Source of the DNA: Aeromonas molluscorum 848 | Lineage (GTDB): Bacteria > Pseudomonadota > Gammaproteobacteria > Enterobacterales > Aeromonadaceae | Direction of reading: 5' to 3' | DNA length: 49,129 nucleotides | NCBI RefSeq assembly: GCF_000388115.1 | Contig: NZ_AQGQ01000008.1 | Location: 1-49,129 of the forward strand | Shown: piece by piece, positions 43,227 to 49,129 of the stretch | Layout of the letters: the number at the start of each line of letters is the position of its first letter | Numbering within the stretch: the first letter of the stretch is position 1 | Position numbers and translations under genes: made by a program | Notes under the pieces: model-generated | What the model was told of the DNA's origin: nothing | Databases searched by the model: none | What the model saw: only the letters and a program-made list of their open reading frames with translations

Positions 43227-44003
43227 CTAGGAGAGCCGCAGGTTGGTGATAGTCACATCGGTCAGGGAGGGCACTATGATGCCGCTGGAAATCCCCTTGG
43301 CGATGGCCTGGCTGCGGTTCTTGGAATCCGTCTTGTTGGTCACCTGGTTGAGGTGAAAATTGACGGTCCGTTCACTGATGCCGAGTATGGTGGCGATCTC
43401 CCAGGACGTTTTACCCTCGCTGGCCCAAAACAGGCACTCCTTCTCCCGATCCGACAGCTCGGTCAGATACTTCATCAGATCCGGTCTGGCCTTGATGAGG
43501 GTCAGGGCTGAATTGAAGATATAGCTGGCACAAAAGGAGAGCATGGGCACGTTGTCGAACATCAGCTCGGAGTCGGATTTTTCCTTGGTAATAAAGGAGA
43601 GGATGCCGTGTTCGCCCTGCGGGGTGTGCAATGGAAAGGAGACACCGTTGCGAACGCCGAAGTCGGCGGCCAGGTTCATCACCTCCTGGCTGGCGCTGGG
43701 CAGCCAGGGCGAGGTGCAATCGAGCTGGTTCCAGAAGATGGGTTGGGTCTGCTTCAGGCCCAGATGCACCACCGGATCCTGAGTCAGGAACTGCTTTTCC
43801 GTATAGGCATTGAACCAGCTGGTGGGACAGTTGTTGAACAAGGCGACGTGGGACTTTTGCATGCTGATGGGAAAAATAATCAGCAAACGAAAATAATCGA
43901 AGCCCATCTGGTGGCTGAACCGTTCCAGAAGCTGCTGGATGTCGCTTGTTTTCTTGGCCTTGGTGAACCTGTCTATGTGTTCCCATATGGCGTCGTTAAA
44001 CAT
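43227..44003 (-). CDS. LuxR-family acyl-homoserine-lactone-type regulator, apparently a solo
   Basis: Regulator of 258 residues with an autoinducer-binding domain (about 15-165) and a C-terminal LuxR helix-turn-helix (about 180-245). It resembles AhyR/AsaR of Aeromonas but differs in many places. All six signature pocket residues are present: Trp63, Tyr67, Asp76, Pro77, Trp91 and Gly120. The DNA-binding part has LFWASEGKTSWEIATILGIS and ERTVNFHLNQVTNK. No luxI-type synthase is near, whereas ahyR is normally paired with ahyI. It may therefore sense signals made by AhyI or by other species. It is divergent from the TonB2 operon. Confidence 0.9.
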   Translation of the reverse strand: MFNDAIWEHIDRFTKAKKTSDIQQLLERFSHQMGFDYFRLLIIFPISMQKSHVALFNNCPTSWFNAYTEKQFLTQDPVVHLGLKQTQPIFWNQLDCTSPWLPSASQEVMNLAADFGVRNGVSFPLHTPQGEHGILSFITKEKSDSELMFDNVPMLSFCASYIFNSALTLIKARPDLMKYLTELSDREKECLFWASEGKTSWEIATILGISERTVNFHLNQVTNKTDSKNRSQAIAKGISSGIIVPSLTDVTITNLRLS

Positions 44004-44178
44004 GTTCTTCTCCTTTTTCGACCTCTATCTTGCTGATCGAAAAGATATTTTTTAGTTATAAATTTGGTGTTGCTTCTACCAACGCCAGTAGATCCCGTGT
44101 TTGTCTAAAAATTATCCTGTTTTTTTCCCCCTAGGCCAAGGACTGATGTCGATTGCTACTGCTCCCATGATTTGAAAT

Positions 44179-44197
44179 AATGAGAATAGTTATCATT
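44179..44197. promoter_or_regulatory. Fur box before the TonB2 operon
   Basis: AATGAGAATAGTTATCATT is a 9-1-9 palindrome agreeing with the overlapping Fur consensus (AATGATAATCATTATCATT) at most positions. It stands 15 bases before the ATG at 44213, so iron-bound Fur should repress the operon. Confidence 0.85.
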
Positions 44198-44212
44198 GAT
44201 AAGATTCATGTC

Positions 44213-44971
44213 ATGAACAAGTTATGGTGTCTGGCCCTGTTGCCATTATCGATCTCCTTGTCAGTTTCAGCCGATGAACTGGTCAAGCCTGCCCTCAAGG
44301 CAAGCATTGCCGCCGGGCAAGCGTCCCAGCAGCGGGTTGAGAAAGCGGCCGATGCCGCCCTCGCCGCCCGCCAGGAGTTGCAGAGTGCCGAGCTGCAACT
44401 GCGCGATCTCGAGGCTTACAACAGCTATATGCACACTCTGGTCGCCGATCAGCGCAAGGAACTGGCTCGCCTCAATACCCAGCTTGGTACGGTGGAAAAG
44501 ACTCGTAAGGGTCTTATCCCCTTGGTACTGCAGATGCAGAGCGATCTGGCGGCGCTGGTAGCAGATGACATTCCGCTGCGTATCGATGAGCGGTTGTCAC
44601 GGATACAGGGGTTGAAAGCGACCCTGGCCCGCAGTGACGTGAGCGAGGCGGAGAAGTTTCGCCAACTATTGCAGGCCTATCAGATAGAGGCTGAATACGG
44701 TAATCGGCTCGATGCCTATACGGCAGAGCTGACACTGGACGGTATGCCCCGTCGGGTTGAGGTGCTGGCGGTTGGCCGAGTGGCACTGCTCGCCATGACG
44801 GCAGATCAGAGTTTGGCCTGGCGCTGGTCGGCGCAACAAAAAGCATGGCTGGCACTGGATGAGCGGTGGCTGAGCCCGCTCGGCGATGCCTTTGCCATGG
44901 CGAAAGACAAAGGCATCCCCCAGTTGTTGCAACTGCCGCTCTCCGTGGCCCTGCAGGAGACCCAATCATGA
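44213..44971 (+). CDS. DUF3450-family periplasmic protein of the TonB2 operon
   Basis: Secreted protein of about 252 residues. A signal peptide (MNKLWCLALLPLSISLSVSA) is followed by a long predicted coiled coil (about 30-105) and a C-terminal globular part with RRVEVLAVGRVALLAMTADQ. DUF3450 proteins occur almost only in front of TtpC/ExbB/ExbD/TonB clusters of Vibrio, Shewanella and Aeromonas. The role is not proved; a periplasmic scaffold for the energising complex is plausible. An ATG at 44180 is in frame but lies in the Fur box, so 44213 is preferred. The stop overlaps the start of the next gene. Confidence 0.85.
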   Translation: MNKLWCLALLPLSISLSVSADELVKPALKASIAAGQASQQRVEKAADAALAARQELQSAELQLRDLEAYNSYMHTLVADQRKELARLNTQLGTVEKTRKGLIPLVLQMQSDLAALVADDIPLRIDERLSRIQGLKATLARSDVSEAEKFRQLLQAYQIEAEYGNRLDAYTAELTLDGMPRRVEVLAVGRVALLAMTADQSLAWRWSAQQKAWLALDERWLSPLGDAFAMAKDKGIPQLLQLPLSVALQETQS

Positions 44972-46263
44972 AACAGCTTCCCCTTCTTGTGGTTCTGGTG
45001 CTGGGCATGACGCAGCCGGCTCTGGCCAATGAAGATTGGCAGGCTCAGGAGCAGGCCCGTGAACAACAGGCGAGTCAGGCTCTGGGTGAGGTCAGCAAGA
45101 CCCTGGCGAGCGCCCGTGCCCGGTTGAGTGCCGCCCAGCAGCAGAGCAAGCAACTGGCGGGCGAGTTTGCCGACAATGAGAAAAAACTGGGGGAATTGAA
45201 ATCCCAGTGGCAGCAAGCGGCCAGCGACATGGACGAGGTCTTTGCCGTAGCCCGCCAAGGTGCCAAGGACGCGACCAGGCTGCTTGGTGGCTCGGCGCTT
45301 CAGGGTCAATATGGCGATCGTTTACAACCCTTGCAGCAGATGAGCAAGGAGCAGGATGTGCCGGATCGCACCGCCCTGGCACAGCTGCCGGCCCTGCTGA
45401 TGCAAGAGATTCAGGGATCTGGCCAGATTGCGCGCTTCGAGACCAATGTGCTGGACAGTCAGGGCGCCGCGAGTCGCCAGCCGGTGACCCGCATCGGCAG
45501 CTTCATGCTGCTGGGGCAAGCCGGTTTGCTACAGGTGGAGGCCGGTGGCCTGACACCTGTGCTCGGCCTGCCCGTCAATCTTAATAGTGCCGCCAATGCT
45601 TATCAGGGGCAGGAGGGCGAGGCCGTACCGCTCGATCCCTCCCACGGTGTCTTGCTTGCCATGCAGGCCCAGGCACCCAGCTTCTGGCAGCAGTTGCAGC
45701 AGGGGGGCAAGGTGGGTGCCATCATAGTGCTGCTGGCGCTGATCGGCCTGGGTATCGCCGCGGTGCGGCTATGGAGCCTCTCTCGCGAGCTGGGCCGGGT
45801 GCGCCGTCAGTTGGCCAGCGGTGATTATCATGCGGACAATGCCCTCGGCCGGGTACTGCTGGTCGCGGACAAACACCCGGAGATCGCCATGGAGACCCTG
45901 GAACTGAGGTTGGATGAGGCCATATTACAGGAGACGCCGCGCCTCGAACGGGGTCTGGGCATGGTCAAGGTGATTGCCGCCCTGGCCCCCATGCTGGGTC
46001 TGCTCGGTACTGTGACCGGCATGATAGGCACCTTCCAGGCCATCACCCAGTTCGGTACCGGCGATCCCAAGATCATGGCGGGTGGCATCTCGATGGCCCT
46101 GATCACCACCGTCATGGGGCTGGTAGCCGCCATACCGCTCATCCTCTCCCATAGTCTGCTGCAGTCGCGCTTCGTCGAGCTCTCCAATGTGTTGGAGCAG
46201 CAAGTGGCCGGCATCTTGGCCGAGCGTGCCGAAGGAGAGATGCGGGAAGGGCGCGCGGCATGA
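44968..46263 (+). CDS. TtpC-like MotA/TolQ/ExbB protein with periplasmic extension
   Basis: Energy-transducing protein of 431 residues. A signal peptide to about residue 20 (LGMTQPALA) is followed by a coiled coil (about 25-100), a periplasmic domain (about 110-255), then three membrane helices of the ExbB type, with VKVIAALAPMLGLLGTVTGM and GGISMALITTVMGLVAAIP. In Vibrio TtpC is essential for TonB2-dependent transport. The ATG at 44968 overlaps the previous stop (ATGA); an earlier in-frame ATG is inside the preceding gene. The same overlap pattern runs through the whole operon. Confidence 0.9.
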   Translation: MKQLPLLVVLVLGMTQPALANEDWQAQEQAREQQASQALGEVSKTLASARARLSAAQQQSKQLAGEFADNEKKLGELKSQWQQAASDMDEVFAVARQGAKDATRLLGGSALQGQYGDRLQPLQQMSKEQDVPDRTALAQLPALLMQEIQGSGQIARFETNVLDSQGAASRQPVTRIGSFMLLGQAGLLQVEAGGLTPVLGLPVNLNSAANAYQGQEGEAVPLDPSHGVLLAMQAQAPSFWQQLQQGGKVGAIIVLLALIGLGIAAVRLWSLSRELGRVRRQLASGDYHADNALGRVLLVADKHPEIAMETLELRLDEAILQETPRLERGLGMVKVIAALAPMLGLLGTVTGMIGTFQAITQFGTGDPKIMAGGISMALITTVMGLVAAIPLILSHSLLQSRFVELSNVLEQQVAGILAERAEGEMREGRAA

Positions 46264-46790
46264 TGCTTGACATCTGGCATCAGTTGCAGAGCTTCATGGG
46301 CCGAGGTGGCCCAGTGCTCTGGGTCATACTGGCCATGCTGGCGCTGATGTGGGTCCTGATCATCGAACGGCTGCTTTACTTCAATCTGGGCTACGGCGTA
46401 TTGCAGCGCCGCCTGCAAGCCGACTGGCAGGCCAGGGTGGAGCAAAGCAGCTGGCACGCCCGCGCCATCCGTGGTCGCTGGCTGGCTCAGGCCGAGCTGG
46501 AACTTGGCCGTCATCTGATCCTCATCCGCACCCTGGTCGTGCTCTGCCCCATGTTGGGGTTGCTTGGCACAGTGACCGGCATGATAGGGGTGTTCGACAC
46601 CCTGGCGGCGGCCAACCGCTTTAATCCAGAGAGCATGGCGGGCGGCATCTCCCGCGCCACCATACCCACCATGGCGGGTATGGTGGTTGCCTTGCTCGGC
46701 GTATTGTTACTCAGTCGTCTCGACAGCAAGGCCAAGCGTGCCTTGGCACAAACCCGGGACGGACTGCGCGAAGAGAAGGTATTACCATGA
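46260..46790 (+). CDS. exbB: ExbB-family proton channel subunit (TonB2 system)
   Basis: Inner-membrane motor subunit of 176 residues, shorter than E. coli ExbB but usual for ExbB2. Three hydrophobic segments are seen, with LVVLCPMLGLLGTVTGMIGV and GISRATIPTMAGMVVALLGV as the MotA/TolQ/ExbB signature. The start overlaps the TtpC stop and the stop overlaps exbD. Together with ExbD it should convert the proton gradient into motion of TonB. Confidence 0.92.
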   Translation: MMLDIWHQLQSFMGRGGPVLWVILAMLALMWVLIIERLLYFNLGYGVLQRRLQADWQARVEQSSWHARAIRGRWLAQAELELGRHLILIRTLVVLCPMLGLLGTVTGMIGVFDTLAAANRFNPESMAGGISRATIPTMAGMVVALLGVLLLSRLDSKAKRALAQTRDGLREEKVLP

Positions 46791-47188
46791 GACGCCAATC
46801 CAAGCGCGTGCGTGATGAAGTGCAGATCGACATGACCCCCATGCTCGACATCGTCTTCATCATGCTGATCTTCTTTATAGTGACCACCTCCTTCGTGCGT
46901 GAAGCCGGGCTTGAGGTCAATCGCCCCCAGGCGAGTCATGCCAAGGCCCAGAAGTCCTCCAGCATCATGCTGGCCATCGGCGAGCAGGGTCAGATCTATC
47001 TCGATCGCAAGGCGGTTGATATAGAGCGGGTGCAAGCCAGTCTGGCACGGATGCTGGCCGAACAGCCCGAGGCGAGCCTGGTGATCCAGGCTGACGAGCG
47101 TGTGCCTCACGGCAAGGTGGTGAGGGTGATGGATGAGGCCAAGGCTGCCGGCATCGCCAACATAGCGGTGGCGGTGTCTGCCCCATGA
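46787..47188 (+). CDS. exbD: ExbD-family subunit (TonB2 system)
   Basis: Single-pass inner-membrane protein of 133 residues. The conserved DMTPMLDIVFIMLIFFIV helix carries Asp21, equivalent to the proton-carrying aspartate of ExbD, and the periplasmic domain follows. The start overlaps exbB and the stop overlaps tonB, both by four bases. Confidence 0.93.
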   Translation: MRRQSKRVRDEVQIDMTPMLDIVFIMLIFFIVTTSFVREAGLEVNRPQASHAKAQKSSSIMLAIGEQGQIYLDRKAVDIERVQASLARMLAEQPEASLVIQADERVPHGKVVRVMDEAKAAGIANIAVAVSAP

Positions 47189-47847
47189 AGTTGAAGCTTG
47201 TTAGTCTGGGGCTGGGTCTGTTGCTCAGCTTGGGGATATTGCTGTTCATGGCTGCACTGGTCGAGCCTCCCAAGGAGCGAAGCCTCCATCCTGAACAGGA
47301 TCCTATCGTCATCCGCATGCAGACGGAGCAGAGCGAAGTCGCGCAGCGGGAACGGCCGGTGCCACCCAAACCAGATCCCCTGCCCGAACCACCGGCTGCC
47401 CTTTCCCTGAGTCCCATGCCTACCCCGGCAACGCCGCCTCTGCCTTCGGTACAACCCAGCCTGGATCTGGTGGCTGATCTGAGCCCGGTGCAGGTTGCCG
47501 CGCCCGGTGTGCTGGCCGCGCCAGCACCGGCCGCCGTGGCGGAGGGTAATCCCCATGGTCAGCTCAACGGCATTGGCAGCAGCGATATCTTGACCCCGTT
47601 GCAGCGCATCGAACCTGCCTACCCCTACCGGGCGCAACAGGCAGGCATAGAAGGTTTCGTGACCCTGAGCTTCGCAGTCGATGCCCAGGGGCGGGTACAG
47701 GATGTGACTGTGGTCGAGGCCAAACCCAGACGTCAGTTCGAACGAGCCGCCATCCAGGCGGTGAGCAAGTGGCGTTATCAGCCGAGACCGGGGGCGAGTG
47801 ACAAATTGCCCCAGACCATCACCCTCAAGTTCAAGTTGGAGTCATGA
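47185..47847 (+). CDS. tonB: TonB protein (TonB2 type)
   Basis: Energy-transducing protein linking the inner-membrane motor to outer-membrane receptors, 220 residues. An N-terminal anchor (LGLGLLLSLGILLFMAALV) precedes a proline-rich linker at about 55-125 and the C-terminal TonB domain (about 140-220) with RIEPAYPYRAQQAGIEGFV, WRYQPR and a terminal LKFKLES. Its likely clients include the FhuA-like receptor encoded at 19468. The short linker is typical of TonB2. Confidence 0.93.
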   Translation: MKLKLVSLGLGLLLSLGILLFMAALVEPPKERSLHPEQDPIVIRMQTEQSEVAQRERPVPPKPDPLPEPPAALSLSPMPTPATPPLPSVQPSLDLVADLSPVQVAAPGVLAAPAPAAVAEGNPHGQLNGIGSSDILTPLQRIEPAYPYRAQQAGIEGFVTLSFAVDAQGRVQDVTVVEAKPRRQFERAAIQAVSKWRYQPRPGASDKLPQTITLKFKLES

Positions 47848-49034
47848 CTATGTTGCGGATCTGGATCTGCCTGTTGGCCCTGGTGAGCGCTGGCAGTTGG
47901 GCCATGGAGGTGAGCCCGCTCTTCTCCCGCCAGTTGGCCCCCGTGCTGAAACTCTATCAGTCCGGCCAGTTCCAACAGGCCCAGAGCCGGGCACGGGAAC
48001 TCAAGCCTGGCTCTGAGGCTGAACAGGCCTGGTTGGCTCAGCTCAATGCATCCCTGGCTGCCAACCTGCAGCAGACGGCCCAGGCAAGTCGCTATGTGGA
48101 GCAGGCGCTGACCTATCAAGAGTGGCCGGTTCAACAACAACTCCAGTTGCTGCGCCTGCGTGGCGATATCCAGGCTCAGCAATCCAACTGGCGCGGCGCC
48201 ATTGCCAGCTACCAGGCCGTACTTGCCAAGCAACCAAGTGACGAGCTCAGGTTGCGCCTGGCGGGTCTCTATTACCACAACAAGCAATATGCCGAGGCGA
48301 TCAGCCAGAGCGATCAACTGCTCAAGCAGGGTTGGCAGAAACCGGTGGCACTGATCCGGCTCTCGGCCCTGACCGCCTTGCAACGCTATCCCCAGGCGGC
48401 CGATCAAGCCGGCGAACTTCTTCGCCGTGAACCGACCGAGCGACGTTGGTGGCAACAGGCTGTGGCCCTCAATCTTTCCGCGAAGCGGGGAGAGCAGGCC
48501 CTGGCTTTATTGCAAACTGCCATAGACCGCAAGCTGATGGGTGATGTGGATACCCGGGGTCAACTCATCCGCTTGTATGCCTATCAAGGATTGCCCTATC
48601 GCGGTGCCCGTTTGCTGGAAAATGCCATGACGCAAGGACAGCTCAAGCAGAGCCCGGAAAACCTGCGTTTGCTTGCCCAGCTTTGGGAGGGGGCAAGAGA
48701 GTGGCCCAAGGCTATCGACAGCTGGCAGACCCTGGCTCGGCAACACACCAAGAGTGAGGCCGGTTTGCGCGCTGCCGAATTGCTTCTGTTAGGTGGAAAA
48801 ACTGAGGCGGCCATGAGTCAGTTGGCTGCAGCAGGGCAAAACCGGAGCGAACAGGGGCGTAGGGTCAAGGCGCAGCTGGTACAGGCACTGCTGAATCAAG
48901 AGCAGTATTCAAAAGCCATGGTGTTGGCTCAGGAGTTGAAAGCAGAAGGCGGCACGGCCTGGCAGGTGCGCGCCGAGCGCTGGCTTAGCTATATAGAGGC
49001 ACGTCAGCATGAATCGAATAAAGATTCGGCATAA
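47844..49034 (+). CDS. Periplasmic TPR-repeat protein of the TonB2 operon
   Basis: Protein of 396 residues with a signal peptide ending near residue 20 (LVSAGSWA). The rest is helical and shows tetratricopeptide-like repeats, such as AIASYQAVLAKQPSDELRLRLAGLYYHNKQYAEAI and PQAADQAGELLRREPTERRWWQQ-type pairs. TPR proteins of this kind close many TtpC-TonB2 operons in Vibrio and Shewanella, where one has been reported to be needed for some TonB2 functions. The start overlaps the tonB stop. No terminator was seen in the remaining bases. Confidence 0.88.
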   Translation: MTMLRIWICLLALVSAGSWAMEVSPLFSRQLAPVLKLYQSGQFQQAQSRARELKPGSEAEQAWLAQLNASLAANLQQTAQASRYVEQALTYQEWPVQQQLQLLRLRGDIQAQQSNWRGAIASYQAVLAKQPSDELRLRLAGLYYHNKQYAEAISQSDQLLKQGWQKPVALIRLSALTALQRYPQAADQAGELLRREPTERRWWQQAVALNLSAKRGEQALALLQTAIDRKLMGDVDTRGQLIRLYAYQGLPYRGARLLENAMTQGQLKQSPENLRLLAQLWEGAREWPKAIDSWQTLARQHTKSEAGLRAAELLLLGGKTEAAMSQLAAAGQNRSEQGRRVKAQLVQALLNQEQYSKAMVLAQELKAEGGTAWQVRAERWLSYIEARQHESNKDSA

Positions 49035-49075
49035 TGCCGTCTAATTCGACTCTTTTGATGGCTTGAGGCGAAAAA

Positions 49076-49129
49076 ATGCGCGGTCGAGTTGTTTTGATGA
49101 GAAAAACCTTGCCTGAGCGGGCACTGTCT
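49076..49129 (+). CDS. Possible start of a further gene, cut by the window end
   Basis: An ATG at 49076 follows a GAGG seven bases upstream and stays open for 18 codons to the window edge (MRGRVVLMRKTLPERALS). Too short to identify; it could be chance. Confidence 0.25.
   Translation, partial: MRGRVVLMRKTLPERALS

Noticed and set aside
44065-44083. TTGGT...ACCAA repeat as a lux box for the LuxR-type protein
   Set aside because: Arms are only five bases and lack the usual CTGT/ACAG-like ends; too weak to claim.

Overview
The window comes from the chromosome of a gammaproteobacterium, almost certainly Aeromonas, and spans the replication origin. The evidence is the gene order dnaA-dnaN-recF-gyrB, rpmH-rnpA-yidD-yidC-mnmE, mioC-oriC-mnmG-rsmG-parA-parB-atpIBEFHAGDC-glmU. 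It also holds a CreBC(BlrAB)-type two-component system beside an OXA-12/AmpS-type class D beta-lactamase, an arrangement known in Aeromonas, and an AhyR-like LuxR protein. No RNA genes, CRISPR arrays, insertion sequences or phage genes were seen.

Layout. 1-1124: a WYL regulator (5' end cut off) and a VOC protein. 1168-7321: a parS site, then gyrB, recF (with a second parS inside), dnaN and dnaA on the minus strand. 7622-9798: a polar amino-acid ABC importer. 10066-13888: rpmH, rnpA, yidD, yidC and a frameshifted mnmE. 13957-21561 (minus): a hydroxamate-siderophore operon of FhuA-like receptor, YojI-like exporter, FhuC, FhuD and FhuB. 21944-22911: mioC and oriC, with DnaA boxes, 13-mers and many GATC sites. 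22912-27169: mnmG, rsmG, parA, parB. 27381-35718: the ATP synthase operon and glmU. 35779-40389 (minus): creB, creC (frameshifted), blaOXA, creD. 40513-43169: a DeoR/GlmR-like regulator and glmS. 43227-44003 (minus): a LuxR-type regulator with no luxI next to it. 44213-49034: a TonB2-type energising operon (DUF3450, TtpC, ExbB, ExbD, TonB, TPR) behind a good Fur box.

How the parts fit. The core is replication initiation (DnaA, oriC, MioC), origin segregation (ParA, ParB, parS), ribosome and membrane-insertion functions, tRNA modification (MnmE/MnmG), energy (F1Fo) and amino-sugar synthesis (GlmU/GlmS). Three accessory modules sit in this conserved frame: siderophore import with a peptide-type exporter, an inducible beta-lactamase regulon with cre/blr tags, and a TonB2 system that could energise the receptor. 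Three apparent one-base insertions (first gene, mnmE, creC) point either to sequence errors or to real loss of function.
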